In this document: positions 34,421 through 43,592 of the stretch, piece after piece | Position numbering within the stretch: position 1 is the first letter of the stretch | How the letters are laid out: each line of letters starts with the position of its first letter | NCBI RefSeq assembly: GCF_000735605.1 | Contig: NZ_JPKG01000029.1 | Span: forward strand, 93,476 to 157,475 | DNA length: 64,000 nt | Reading direction: 5' to 3' | Source of the DNA: Allobosea sp. LC85 | GTDB lineage: Bacteria; Pseudomonadota; Alphaproteobacteria; Rhizobiales; Beijerinckiaceae | Position numbers and translations under genes: made by a program | The notes under the pieces: model-generated | What the model was told of the DNA's origin: nothing | The model's input: only the letters and a program-made list of their open reading frames with translations | Database searches by the model: none

Positions 34421-34484
34421 GTATTCCGTATTCCGGAATTTGATCCGTCTTATCCGTTCCGAATTGTGGATGTCAATTCCGATT
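34421..34484. promoter_or_regulatory. Divergent control region with repeated ATTCCG elements
   Basis: Between the kinase and IclR genes (34306-34552) are ATTCCGGAAT at 34430-34439 (a perfect 10-bp palindrome), a half-site ATTCCG at 34423-34428, TTCCGAATT at 34457-34465 and AATTCCGATT at 34475-34484. IclR-family proteins often bind such dyads in divergent regions. The regulator encoded next door is the obvious candidate. Confidence 0.45.
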
Positions 34485-34552
34485 CTCATCCGTCGCACAA
34501 ACGTCTATAGGTCACCTGAGCGGACCGTTGACGACCCCCAGAGGGAAGATGG

Positions 34553-35440
34553 ATGCAGGCACAGAACAAGTCGGCGTCTAGACCCGAAAAGGCGGGAGGC
34601 AGCGCCGTTCCCGCCGAAGCCACGAGGGCATCCGTTGATTCTGCAGACCAGCGCGGGTCGCTGAAATCGATGCAGAAATTGATGGCCGTGCTCGACTGCT
34701 TCTCACGTTACGACCGTTCACTGAGTCTCGCCGAGATCTCGGAACGCTGCAAAATGCCAAAAACGACGGTGCATCGGCTGGTCACGAGTCTGCGCGAGGC
34801 AAAACTTCTCGAGCAGGATAAGGGCCGCGATCGTTATCGTATGGGCATTCGCTTGTTTGAGCTTGGAAGCATAGTGCTGGCCAATCTCGATCTGCATCGC
34901 GAGGCTCGCGCCCTCGTCGAGCGGCTTGGCGACATCAGCGGGGAGTCGGCGCATTTGTGCGTCTTCGACGGCACCAACATGGTGATTATCGAGCACCGCG
35001 AGCCAGGGGGGAACAGCGTCAACTGGACGACCACCTTGTCGATCTCGCCTTCTTATTGCACCGGCGTCGGCAAGGCGGCCCTCGCCTTTCAGGAACCAGC
35101 GACGATTGAGAAAGTGATCCGCCAGGGTCTACTGCCCTATACGCCAAACACGCTCACCGACCCGGATGCTCTGCGGAAAGATCTCGCGGAGACTCGTGCT
35201 CGTGGCTACTCGATCGATGAGGGCGAGCATCAACCGACGGTTCGCTGTGTCGCGGCGCCAATCCGAAACGCGTCCGGTCACGTCTTTGCCGCAGTCAGCG
35301 TAACTGGGCCGATGGATCGCGTAACGCGTGAGCGAGTGCCTGCGCTTGCTGAATTGGTTACCGCGACAGCGGCGCAACTGTCGCGGCAGGTCGGCTACGA
35401 GCCGCCCATCGCAACCTCCGAAGTTGAGAGATCGAAGTGA
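34553..35440 (+). CDS. IclR family transcriptional regulator
   Basis: The 295-residue protein has an N-terminal extension of about 35 residues, an IclR winged helix-turn-helix (about 37-100, with LSLAEISERCKMPKTTVHRLV) and a C-terminal effector-binding domain with SPSYCTGVGKAALA and GEHQPTVRCVAAPI. It starts at the ATG at 34553 after GAGGGAAG. It is divergent from the kinase/aldolase/ABC operon and overlaps the DapA-like gene, so it probably controls both. Confidence 0.92.
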   Translation: MQAQNKSASRPEKAGGSAVPAEATRASVDSADQRGSLKSMQKLMAVLDCFSRYDRSLSLAEISERCKMPKTTVHRLVTSLREAKLLEQDKGRDRYRMGIRLFELGSIVLANLDLHREARALVERLGDISGESAHLCVFDGTNMVIIEHREPGGNSVNWTTTLSISPSYCTGVGKAALAFQEPATIEKVIRQGLLPYTPNTLTDPDALRKDLAETRARGYSIDEGEHQPTVRCVAAPIRNASGHVFAAVSVTGPMDRVTRERVPALAELVTATAAQLSRQVGYEPPIATSEVERSK

Positions 35441-36324
35441 TGGGTCCGAACGATCTCAGAGGCGTCATCGTTCCGCTTACCACTCCGTTTCTTGATGATG
35501 GCGAGATCGACCGAAACGCCTTCTGCGAACAGATCGAATGGATGATTGGTGAGGGTGTCGACGGGTTGGTCGTTGGTGGGAGCACCGGTGAAGGCTTTGC
35601 GCTGGATGAGGCGGAAGCAGTCGTCCTTTCGCGCCTCGCCCTCGATGTGACCCGAGGACGCGTGCCGGTCATGACCAGCATCATGGCCGACAGCACGAGG
35701 TCAGCAGTCCGGCGGGCTTGCCTGCTTGCGGAGCTTCCGATCTCGGGTCTACAGATTGCTCCGCCCCACTATATCTTTGCGCCCAGTGACGACGGGCTCA
35801 TCTCGTTCTACGGCGAAGTCGGCGCGGCGACGCCGCTCCCGATTGTCATCTACAACGTCATCTCCTGGGCCAATGTCCGCCCGGAGGTTGCCGCCAGGAT
35901 CATCGACACGGTCGCGACAGTTAGCGCCGTCAAGCAAAGCGACAAGGATCTTGGCACTTTCGCCGATCTCGTGCGCGAGGTGGGACCGGAACGAGTGTTC
36001 GGAGCGATCGATGGCTCGCTCATGAGTTGCTACGACCTCCAGATCGCAGGCTCGATCGCCGCCATCGCCAGCGCGGCCCCCCGCGCCAATGTCGCTCTGT
36101 TTCGGGCGGTTCAGGACGGCGATCGTGTAAGAGCTCTAACCCTCAACACCGGTCTTTGCGATCTTTGGCGACACCTCGCGGCGGGAAATCTGCCAGCGCG
36201 GGTCAAGGCCGCTCAGACGCTCCAGGGGCGCGCGTCGGGATGTCCACGTGCGCCTATGGCTCAAGTTGGGTCCGACGATATCGCGTTGATCCGCGCGGCG
36301 ATCGGCCGACTTAACGCTCTATAA
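35440..36324 (+). CDS. Dihydrodipicolinate synthase/N-acetylneuraminate lyase family protein (island)
   Basis: The 294-residue protein has GGSTGEGFAL near residue 45, the motif tyrosine in IYNVISW near 135 and the Schiff-base Lys in SAVKQSD near 163, so all the core DapA/NanA residues are present. It may be a 2-keto-3-deoxy-sugar-acid aldolase or a lyase for a related oxo acid. Its ATG at 35440 (or GTG at 35437) overlaps the IclR stop, so it is coupled to the regulator. The last 30 residues are less typical. Confidence 0.9.
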   Translation: MGPNDLRGVIVPLTTPFLDDGEIDRNAFCEQIEWMIGEGVDGLVVGGSTGEGFALDEAEAVVLSRLALDVTRGRVPVMTSIMADSTRSAVRRACLLAELPISGLQIAPPHYIFAPSDDGLISFYGEVGAATPLPIVIYNVISWANVRPEVAARIIDTVATVSAVKQSDKDLGTFADLVREVGPERVFGAIDGSLMSCYDLQIAGSIAAIASAAPRANVALFRAVQDGDRVRALTLNTGLCDLWRHLAAGNLPARVKAAQTLQGRASGCPRAPMAQVGSDDIALIRAAIGRLNAL

Positions 36325-36959
36325 CTCTTGACGAGGCGGGGGAGGCAAGGGCTTTGCCCAACCCCTCCAAAGCATCGTTGGGGGAAAGGCCCTGCTGAGA
36401 TCGGTATAGACATGCCACTCTCGAGTGAAGAAGGCTCGCGTCGATATTTGCCACGTTATCCGATGAAGCAGTGGCAATGAAATTAGAAACCGGCCGGGTT
36501 TTCGGATTTGAGGTCCAATGCTCGAGAGGCTTTTTCGATTGGAGAGAAAGTGGACCGGCTCGTGATCCTCACGAGCGTCAATCTCCTGTTCAGCACAGGA
36601 GCTCTCGTCCTGCTACTGTCGCGCACTCTATGACGACGTGCGGATCATCGACCACGGCACGCCCGGCTTATGGCCGCTGCTCAGCTTCATTCTCCCGCGC
36701 GCTGGACGTCGTTCCAATGAGCCGCCAGAACCACTGTCTTCGTCATCGACGGGACTTCTAAAAGCGACGATTGCTGTCGATGGAACCCCACGTACAGCGT
36801 CATCTCTTTAGTCCGCCTGCCTGCCGATCGCCGGTCAACGAGCCGCCCCGTGCGTTTATTTCCCCCGGCCCGAATGCCCGAGGACTCTAGGCGCGGCCGA
36901 CCATCCCTGAATGATATCCTGTCTTCGAATCAACGAAGCAGGTGCCAGGAGTCTCAACC
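36325..36959. other. 635-bp gap with a possible frameshifted membrane-protein remnant
   Basis: A GTG at 36550 opens 27 codons with a hydrophobic VILTSVNLLFSTGALVLLLS stretch ending at 36631. A second frame from about 36629 continues as YDDVRIIDHGTPGLWPLLSF for about 60 residues. A +1 shift would join them into one short membrane protein. No match to a known family was recognised, and the rest of the gap shows nothing. Confidence 0.25.
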
Positions 36960-37652
36960 TTGAACAGCATTCCCGGCGGACGCTTTGTCGTGCTCGACTT
37001 CGAGACAACCGGCCTCAGCCCGGCCATGGGTGCTCGTGTGATTGAAGTATCAGCCCGCGAAGTGCTGGATGGTCGAGCAGGCCACGAGTTCCTCACCTTC
37101 GTCGACCCAGGCGTTCGCGTGCCTGCGGAGATCACTCAAATCACTGGCATAACCACTGCAATGCTGAGCGGCGCACCGACCTCGGCTATGGTCATGCGTC
37201 AGCTGACGTCCTTCATTGGATCATCGCCCGTGGTTTGCCACAATGCGGGTTTCGATCGAAAATTTTACGAGCATGAGGCGAGTGAATTCCTTGAGGGGCG
37301 GCCCGTTCGCACTCTTTGCACTCTGCTGTTGGCTCGGCGCATGTTTCCGGGCCGGAAAAGCTATCGACTGGGCGGCCTTATCGAAGAGATGGGCATTTCG
37401 TCCCCTGGACGGCTGCATCGAGCGAGTGCAGATACGTTCGTGACCGCGCACCTATTCGATCGCATCTGCGCAGACGCACGCTCTTATTGTCGCCCCGAGC
37501 ATTTCGATGATGACGTGCTGCACCGGCTGCAGCGTGTCCCGGCTGCGGGAGCGCGTGACTGGCTGGCGGAGTTGGGTAGCCCTGACGCAAAATCGCACTG
37601 CAAATTTGGATCAGCCGGTGCTGTCGCGCAGAACATCGGCTCGGTGAACTAA
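36960..37652 (+). CDS. 3'-5' exonuclease, DEDD family (DNA polymerase III epsilon-like)
   Basis: The TTG at 36960 is preceded by CAGGAG at 36946-36951, giving 230 residues. The DEDD motifs are visible: LDFETTGLSP near residue 13 (ExoI Asp and Glu), CHNAGFDRKFYE near residue 91 (ExoII) and the HRASADTFVTAHLF Exo III region near 152 (DEDDh). It is probably a DnaQ-like exonuclease that trims DNA or RNA. The last 60 residues carry no known domain. It sits in the island between the IclR block and the dipeptide transporter. Confidence 0.88.
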   Translation: MNSIPGGRFVVLDFETTGLSPAMGARVIEVSAREVLDGRAGHEFLTFVDPGVRVPAEITQITGITTAMLSGAPTSAMVMRQLTSFIGSSPVVCHNAGFDRKFYEHEASEFLEGRPVRTLCTLLLARRMFPGRKSYRLGGLIEEMGISSPGRLHRASADTFVTAHLFDRICADARSYCRPEHFDDDVLHRLQRVPAAGARDWLAELGSPDAKSHCKFGSAGAVAQNIGSVN

Positions 37653-37885
37653 CCCAAAATGAGTTCCTGCTCCTGGACCATCGTCGGCTTCGATGCCGCA
37701 TGGACGGACAACGCGGCGGCTCCTGGTGCTGTTTGTGCAGTTTGATCCGACTCACAGGGCCGGAGCTCGTCCTCAGATCCGCAGCTGGCTCCTCGAACCG
37801 AATTCCCGCAGGTCGGAGGACCGTCCGGCGAAGCTCGCGGCATGAGGTTTGCTTGGTGGCGATCAACGCCATCTGGAGGGTTCCC

Positions 37886-39493
37886 ATGCGCCGATCGTTT
37901 CCGAAAACTGCTTTCGTGCTCGCCATCCTGCCCGCTCTGCACGGTGCCGCCTGGGCGCAAGGCACATTGCGGATCGGAATGACGGCGTCCGACATCCCTC
38001 TGACCACTGGCCAGGCCGATAATGGCGGCGAGGGCATGCGCTTCATGGGCTATACGGTCTATGACGCGCTGATCAATTGGGACCTGTCGAGCGCGACCAA
38101 GCCTTCCGATCTCGTGCCCGGCCTGGCGCTGAGCTGGGGGCTCGACGCGGCCGATGCGACCAAGACCAAATGGCTCTTCAAGCTGCGCCCCGGCGTGAAA
38201 TTCCATGACGGCTCGGCCTTCACGGCCGACTCGGTGGTCTGGAACCTCGACAAGCTGCTGAAGAACGACGCTCCGCAGTTCGACCAGCGCCAGTCGGCGC
38301 AAGGCAAGTCGCGCATCCCGGCCGTGGCATTCTACCGTGCCGTCGACCCGATGACGCTCGAAATCGTCACCAAGTCGCCCGATGCGACGCTGCCCTACCA
38401 GATCGCCTGGATCCTGATGTCGTCGCCGGCGAACTGGGAGAAGCAGGGCAAGAGCTGGGACAACGTCGCCAAGGCGCCCTCGGGCACCGGCCCGTGGAAG
38501 CTGGCCAGCTTCGTGCCGCGCGAGCGCGCCGAGATGGTGCCGAACCCGGACTATTGGGACAAGCTGCGCGTGCCCAAGCTCGATAAGCTCGTGCTGATCC
38601 CGCTGCCGGAGCCGAATGCCCGCGTCGCCGCGCTGCGCTCCGGCCAGGTCGACTGGATCGAGGCGCCGGCACCCGACGCCGCCAAATCGCTCACCGGCGC
38701 CGGCTTCAAGATTGTCACCAACGCCTATCCGCATAACTGGACCTGGCATCTCTCGCGCGCCGAGGCCTCGCCCTGGAACGATATCCGCGTGCGCAAGGCG
38801 GCCAATCTCGCGGTCGATCGTGAGGGCATGAAGGAGCTTCTCGCCGGCATGATGATCCCGGCCGAGGGCTTCTACCCGCCGGGCCACCAATGGTTCGGCA
38901 AGCCGACCTTCAAGCTCGAATACAAGCCGGAAGAGGCCAAGAAGCTGATGAAGGAAGCCGGCTATACGCCGGAGAAGCCGCTCGTCACCAAGATGCTGAT
39001 CTCGCCCTCGGGCTCGGGCCAGATGCAGCCGCTGCCGATGAACGAGCTGGTGCAGCAGAACCTTGCCGATATTGGCATCAAGGTCGATTTCGAGGTGGTC
39101 GAGTGGAACCAGCTCATCAACATCTGGCGCGCCGGCGCCAAGGACCCGAGCTCGCGCGGCGGCACCGGCATGAACTACACCTACTTCATCCAGGATCCGT
39201 TCACCGGCTTCATGCGCCACCTGCAGTGCAACCTGGTGCCACCGGCCGGCACCAACTGGGGCTATTACTGCGACCCGGAGATGGACAAACTCTTCGACCA
39301 GGTTCGCACCACCTTCGATCCGAAGGATCAGACCGCGATCCTGCAGAAGATTCACGAGAAATACGTCGACGAGGCGCTGTTCCTGATGGTCACGCACGAC
39401 GTCAACCCGCGCGCCATGACGGCCAAGGTGAAGGGCTTCGTTCAGGCCCAGAACTGGTTCCAGGACTTCTCGACGATCACGATGGACAAGTGA
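37886..39493 (+). CDS. Peptide/opine-type ABC transporter substrate-binding protein (SBP_bac_5)
   Basis: The 535-residue precursor has a signal peptide ending at AAWAQG (about residue 25) and a large SBP_bac_5 domain typical of DppA/OppA: KPSDLVPGLALSWG, the FKLRPGVKFHDGSAFTADS signature near residue 95 and the C-terminal YVDEALFLMVTHD. It delivers peptides, nickel or opines to the permeases that follow. The ATG at 37886 is chosen because GGAGGG lies 5 bp upstream; the frame extending to 37700 has no coding character. Confidence 0.93.
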   Translation: MRRSFPKTAFVLAILPALHGAAWAQGTLRIGMTASDIPLTTGQADNGGEGMRFMGYTVYDALINWDLSSATKPSDLVPGLALSWGLDAADATKTKWLFKLRPGVKFHDGSAFTADSVVWNLDKLLKNDAPQFDQRQSAQGKSRIPAVAFYRAVDPMTLEIVTKSPDATLPYQIAWILMSSPANWEKQGKSWDNVAKAPSGTGPWKLASFVPRERAEMVPNPDYWDKLRVPKLDKLVLIPLPEPNARVAALRSGQVDWIEAPAPDAAKSLTGAGFKIVTNAYPHNWTWHLSRAEASPWNDIRVRKAANLAVDREGMKELLAGMMIPAEGFYPPGHQWFGKPTFKLEYKPEEAKKLMKEAGYTPEKPLVTKMLISPSGSGQMQPLPMNELVQQNLADIGIKVDFEVVEWNQLINIWRAGAKDPSSRGGTGMNYTYFIQDPFTGFMRHLQCNLVPPAGTNWGYYCDPEMDKLFDQVRTTFDPKDQTAILQKIHEKYVDEALFLMVTHDVNPRAMTAKVKGFVQAQNWFQDFSTITMDK

Positions 39494-39548
39494 GGGCCGA
39501 CGGCATGGCCGCTCCCGGTGGCCGCGCCATCCGTCCGGAGGGTTGCCG

Positions 39549-40502
39549 TTGCTCCTCTATGCCCTGAAACGACTCGTCTATGTGCTGCCGGTCGCATTCG
39601 GCGTCAGCATCGTCTGCTTCATGCTCGTGCACCTGGCGCCGGGCGATCCGCTGACCGCGATCATGCCGATCGACGCCACGGCTCAGCAGCAGGCCGAGAT
39701 GCGCGCGGCCTACGGCTTCGACAAGCCGCTGCCGGTCCAATACGGGCTCTGGCTGTGGAAGATCTTCCACGGGGATCTCGGCAGTTCGATCGCGTCCGGG
39801 CGCCCGGTTGCATCTGAGGTCGGCCGTGCCGTCGGCAATTCGCTGATCCTGGCCTCACTCGCGACGCTGATCGGCTTCGGCTTCGGCGCCTTCTTCGGCT
39901 TCGTCGCCGGCTATTTCCGCGGCAGCACGCTCGACCGGCTGGCCTCGCTGGTCTCGATCCTCGGCGTCAGCGTGCCGCATTATTGGCTCGGCATGGTGAT
40001 GGTGATCGTGTTCTCGGCGCTGCTCGGCTGGCTGCCCTCGACCGGCGCCGGGCCAGGCGGCTCGACCGCCTGGCGGCCCGACTGGGAGCACCTGCGCTAC
40101 ATCATCCTGCCCGCAATCACGATGTCGGCGATCCCGATGGGCATCATCTCGCGCACCGTCCGCGCGCTCGTCGCCGACATACTCTCACAGGAATTCGTCC
40201 AGGCGCTGCGCGCCAAGGGCATGGGCGAATGGGACGTGTTCAAGCATGTCGTGCGCAATGCTGCGCCGACGGCGCTGGCCGTCATGGGCCTGCAGCTCGG
40301 CTACCTGCTCGGCGGCTCGATCCTGATCGAGACCGTCTTCGCCTGGCCCGGCACCGGCTTCCTGCTCAACACCGCGATCTTCCAGCGCGACCTGCCGCTG
40401 CTGCAGGGGGCGATCCTCGTGCTCGCGCTCTTCTTCGTGGGCCTCAACCTTATCGTCGACGTGCTCCAGACCACGCTCGATCCACGCATCCAGCGAGGCT
40501 GA
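39549..40502 (+). CDS. Dipeptide-type ABC transporter permease 1 (DppB-like)
   Basis: The TTG at 39549 is favoured because GGAGGG lies 6 bp upstream, although an in-frame TTG at 39543 is also possible; the product is 317 residues. It has an N-terminal FMLVHLAPGDP motif, six transmembrane segments and the EAA loop ALRAKGMGEWDVFKHVVRNA near residue 215. This is the DppB/OppB family. It follows the binding protein and is followed by the second permease after 6 bp. Confidence 0.93.
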   Translation: MLLYALKRLVYVLPVAFGVSIVCFMLVHLAPGDPLTAIMPIDATAQQQAEMRAAYGFDKPLPVQYGLWLWKIFHGDLGSSIASGRPVASEVGRAVGNSLILASLATLIGFGFGAFFGFVAGYFRGSTLDRLASLVSILGVSVPHYWLGMVMVIVFSALLGWLPSTGAGPGGSTAWRPDWEHLRYIILPAITMSAIPMGIISRTVRALVADILSQEFVQALRAKGMGEWDVFKHVVRNAAPTALAVMGLQLGYLLGGSILIETVFAWPGTGFLLNTAIFQRDLPLLQGAILVLALFFVGLNLIVDVLQTTLDPRIQRG

Positions 40503-40508
40503 GCTTTA

Positions 40509-41396
40509 ATGTCCGCAATCGACGCCGGAGCAATCGTTACCGTCAACCCCGTCAGGAGCGAGGGATACTGGTCGAGCGTCGGCCGCCGGCTGGTGCGCGA
40601 TCCCGTCGCGATGCTCGCGCTCGCGCTGATCCTGCTGATCGTGCTGGCCGCGATCTTCGCGCCCTATATCGCGCCCGCCGACCCGTTCCGTGGCTCGATG
40701 GTGCGGCGGCTGCGACCGATCGGGACGCCGGGCTATCCGCTCGGCACCGACGAGCTCGGCCGCGACCTGCTCAGCCGCCTGATCTATGGCGGCCGGCTTT
40801 CGCTGTTCATGGGCGTGACCCCGGTCCTCCTCGCCTTCATGGTCGGCTCGTCGATCGGCATCTTCGCGGCCTATGTCGGCGGCTGGGTCAACACGGTGGT
40901 GATGCGGGTCATCGACGTGTTCTTCGCCTTCCCCTCGGTGCTGCTGGCGATCGCGCTCTCCGGCGCGCTCGGCGCCGGCATCCTCAATTCGATCGTCTCG
41001 CTCACCGTGGTCTTCGTGCCGCAGATCGCGCGCATCGCGGAATCGGTCACGACCCAGACCCGCAACCGCGATTTTGTCGAGGCTGCGCGCATCTCCGGGG
41101 CGCGCACGCTGACCATCGTGCGCGTGCATGTGCTCGGCAATGTGCTCGGGCCGATCTTCGTCTATGCGACCAGCTTGATCAGCGTCTCGATGATCCTCTC
41201 CTCGGGCCTGTCCTTCCTCGGCCTCGGCGTGAAGCCGCCCGAGCCGGAATGGGGCCTGATGCTGAACACGCTGCGCACTGCGATCTACTCGCAGCCGCTG
41301 GTCGCGGCGTTGCCCGGCGCGATGATCTTCATCACCTCGATCTCGTTCAACCTGTTCTCCGACGGGCTACGCGGCGCGATGGAGGTGCGGCAATGA
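40509..41396 (+). CDS. Dipeptide-type ABC transporter permease 2 (DppC-like)
   Basis: The 295-residue protein has the DppC features: a cytoplasmic N-terminal domain, PLGTDELGRDLLSRLIYG near residue 80, EAARISGARTLTIV near residue 190 and the C-terminal FNLFSDGLRGAMEVRQ. Its stop overlaps the ATG of the following ATPase (ATGA). It pairs with the DppB-like permease. Confidence 0.93.
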   Translation: MSAIDAGAIVTVNPVRSEGYWSSVGRRLVRDPVAMLALALILLIVLAAIFAPYIAPADPFRGSMVRRLRPIGTPGYPLGTDELGRDLLSRLIYGGRLSLFMGVTPVLLAFMVGSSIGIFAAYVGGWVNTVVMRVIDVFFAFPSVLLAIALSGALGAGILNSIVSLTVVFVPQIARIAESVTTQTRNRDFVEAARISGARTLTIVRVHVLGNVLGPIFVYATSLISVSMILSSGLSFLGLGVKPPEPEWGLMLNTLRTAIYSQPLVAALPGAMIFITSISFNLFSDGLRGAMEVRQ

Positions 41397-42436
41397 GCAA
41401 GGTTTCCGTGGCGAACGACCCGCGCGATCGCGGCGGTGCCGGCACGCCGCTCCTCGATGTGCGCGGGCTGGTCAAGCATTTCGGTGGTAAGGGCGGGCTG
41501 TTCGGCCGGTCGGGCAGCGTCGTCCGCGCCGTCGACGGCATCGACTTCTCCGTCGCCAAGGGCGAGACGCTCGGCATCGTCGGCGAATCCGGCTGCGGCA
41601 AGTCGACCACCGCTCGCCTGGTCATGCAGATCATCAAGCCGGACGCCGGCGACATCCTGTTCGACGGCGAAGCGGTCGGCTCGGCCGCGCTCGACCTGAA
41701 GGCCTTCCGCCGCCAGGTCCAGATGGTCTTCCAGGACAGCTACGCCTCGCTGAACCCGCGCCTGACGGTCGAGGACACCGTCGCATTCGGACCGCGCATC
41801 CATGGTGCCTCGACCGCAGCGTCGATCGCCAAGGCGCATGACCTGCTGCACAGCGTCGGGCTGGAGCCGCGCCGCTTCGCCGGGCGCTATCCGCACGAGA
41901 TCTCCGGCGGCCAGCGCCAGCGCGTTAACATCGCCCGCGCGCTTTCGCTCGATCCCCGCCTGCTCATCCTCGACGAGGCGGTCTCGGCCCTCGACAAGTC
42001 GGTCGAGGCGCAGGTGCTCAACCTGCTGCTCGATCTCAAGCGCGACTTTGGCCTGACCTATATGTTCATCACCCACGACCTCAACGTCGTGCGCTTCATG
42101 TCGGACCGGATCATGGTGATGTATCTCGGCAAGGTCGTCGAGGTCGGGCCGTCCGAGCCGATCTTCGAGAAGCCCGGCCACCCCTATACCGCGGCGCTGC
42201 TCTCCTCGATGCCGTCGGTGGACCCCGACAACCTCACCGAGGAGGCGCCGCTGACCGGAGATCCGCCGAACCCGATCAACCCGCCGAGCGGCTGCCGCTT
42301 CCATCCCCGCTGCAGGATGGCCTCGACTCTGTGCAGCCACGCCGAACCCGAACTGGCCGAGGCCAGTCCGCAACATCTCGCGGCCTGCCATCTCGTCGGT
42401 CCGCAATCCGGCCATCCGAGGTTAGCCGCGGCATGA
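41393..42436 (+). CDS. Dipeptide-type ABC transporter ATP-binding protein (DppF-like)
   Basis: The 347-residue ATPase has Walker A GESGCGKST, signature ISGGQRQRVNIARA, Walker B LLILDEAVSALDKS and the C-terminal oligo_HPY domain with four cysteines, CRFHPRCRMASTLC near residue 305, which in related proteins bind an iron-sulfur cluster. The Walker B region reads DEAVSALD, a common DppF/OppF form. The gene overlaps both neighbours. Confidence 0.92.
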   Translation: MSKVSVANDPRDRGGAGTPLLDVRGLVKHFGGKGGLFGRSGSVVRAVDGIDFSVAKGETLGIVGESGCGKSTTARLVMQIIKPDAGDILFDGEAVGSAALDLKAFRRQVQMVFQDSYASLNPRLTVEDTVAFGPRIHGASTAASIAKAHDLLHSVGLEPRRFAGRYPHEISGGQRQRVNIARALSLDPRLLILDEAVSALDKSVEAQVLNLLLDLKRDFGLTYMFITHDLNVVRFMSDRIMVMYLGKVVEVGPSEPIFEKPGHPYTAALLSSMPSVDPDNLTEEAPLTGDPPNPINPPSGCRFHPRCRMASTLCSHAEPELAEASPQHLAACHLVGPQSGHPRLAAA

Positions 42437-43455
42437 ACAGCACCTTGCCCCCCATCGTCGAGGCCAGGGACCTGACCGTCGATTTTGCGGCGGGCCGCGG
42501 CATGATCCGCGCCGTCCGCGGCGTCGACCTCTCGCTGAAGCCGGCCGAGACTCTGGCGCTGCTCGGCGAATCCGGCTCCGGAAAAAGCGTGACCTTGCGT
42601 GCGCTGATGCGGCTCCATCCGAAATCCGCGAAGATCGGCGGCACGATCCAGGTCGATGACGCGGACGTGCTGGCGCTCGCGCCTTCGGCCCTGCGGGCCT
42701 ATCGCGGCAAAACCGTCTCGATGATCTTCCAGGATCCGAGCCTCGCCTTCGACCCGGTCTACCGCATCGGCGACCAGATCGCCGAGACGGTGATGCGCCA
42801 TGAGGGCGCCTCGCGGGCTGAAGGCCGCAAGCGCGCGCTCGAACTGTTCGAGCGCGTCCGCATCCCCTCGCCGGAGCGCCGCCTCGACAATTTCCCGCAC
42901 GAGATGTCCGGCGGCATGCGCCAGCGCGCCATGATCGCGCTCGCGCTCGCCTGCCGTCCCAAGGTGCTTTTGGCCGACGAGCCGACGACCGCGCTCGACG
43001 CAACCGTGCAGATCCAGGTCCTGCTGCTCCTGCGCGAATTGCAGCGCGAGTTCGGCCTCGCCATCGTCTTCGTCACGCATGACATCGGCGTCGCCGTCGA
43101 GATCGCCGACCGGATCGCGGTGATGTATGCGGGCTGCATCGTCGAGAGCGGCACGTGCAGGGACGTCATCCGCAACCCGTCGCACCCCTATACGCGGGGC
43201 CTGCTCTCTTCGCGGGCGCACGGCACCCTGGGCAAGGACGAACGGCTGAAAGCGATTCCCGGCTCGCCGCCCGACCTCTCGGCCCCTCCGCCCGGCTGCG
43301 CCTTCGGCCCGCGCTGCGAGCACTTCATCGATAGCTGCGCCGCCGACATCCCGCCCAACGTGCCGGTCGATTCTCTGCACAGCGCGCGCTGTTTCCGGAT
43401 TGGCTCATCGCCACCGCCACACCCGCGGCGCGCCCGACACGGTTCGAACGCGTGA
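42433..43455 (+). CDS. Dipeptide-type ABC transporter ATP-binding protein (DppD-like), C-terminus inside a repeat
   Basis: The product is 340 residues with Walker A GESGSGKSV, signature MSGGMRQRAMIALA, Walker B VLLADEPTTALD, switch His in FVTHDIGVA and the C-terminal oligo_HPY cysteines CAFGPRCEHFIDSC near residue 298. The final dozen residues (PHPRRARHGSNA) are encoded by the start of the tRNA-Arg-derived repeat copy B from 43422 on, so the native C-terminus has been replaced by repeat-encoded sequence. Core domains are complete, so function may be retained. Confidence 0.9.
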   Translation: MNSTLPPIVEARDLTVDFAAGRGMIRAVRGVDLSLKPAETLALLGESGSGKSVTLRALMRLHPKSAKIGGTIQVDDADVLALAPSALRAYRGKTVSMIFQDPSLAFDPVYRIGDQIAETVMRHEGASRAEGRKRALELFERVRIPSPERRLDNFPHEMSGGMRQRAMIALALACRPKVLLADEPTTALDATVQIQVLLLLRELQREFGLAIVFVTHDIGVAVEIADRIAVMYAGCIVESGTCRDVIRNPSHPYTRGLLSSRAHGTLGKDERLKAIPGSPPDLSAPPPGCAFGPRCEHFIDSCAADIPPNVPVDSLHSARCFRIGSSPPPHPRRARHGSNA

Positions 43456-43592
43456 CCTTCGCTTTCCCGGGTCTTGCTCGATCGCAAAATCCCTCGTCGC
43501 CGAAGCAGTCGTGATCGGCTATCCACCTTCCCACGGATTGCGCCCGTAGTTCAGCTGGATAGAGCGTTGCCCTCCGAAGCTGGGAATGCGCG
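43422..43592. repeat. tRNA-Arg-derived repeat, copy B
   Basis: Same layout as copy A: an inverted tRNA-Arg 3'-half remnant (43429-43460), a spacer of about 80 bp and a forward tRNA-Arg 5' half (43540-43579) followed by CTGGGAATGCGCG. It differs from copy A in scattered positions, for example GTAGTTCAG for GTAGCTCAG in the D-arm. It overlaps the 3' end of the DppD-like gene. Confidence 0.75.
43540..43579 (+). pseudogene. Truncated tRNA-Arg(CCG), 5' half (copy B)
   Basis: Positions match the first 40 bp of the intact tRNA-Arg(CCG) apart from C-to-T in the D-arm. The 3' half is absent, so the sequence is not a functional tRNA. Confidence 0.8.

Noticed and set aside
37649..39397. A 582-codon minus-strand frame opposite the peptide-binding protein
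   Set aside because: Antisense shadow in high-GC DNA; the plus-strand frame has a signal peptide and the SBP_bac_5 signature.
43325..43534. A short minus-strand frame starting MGRWIADHDCFG in the tRNA-Arg repeat
   Set aside because: It recurs at every repeat copy and translates non-coding repeat sequence. It is a typical spurious call.
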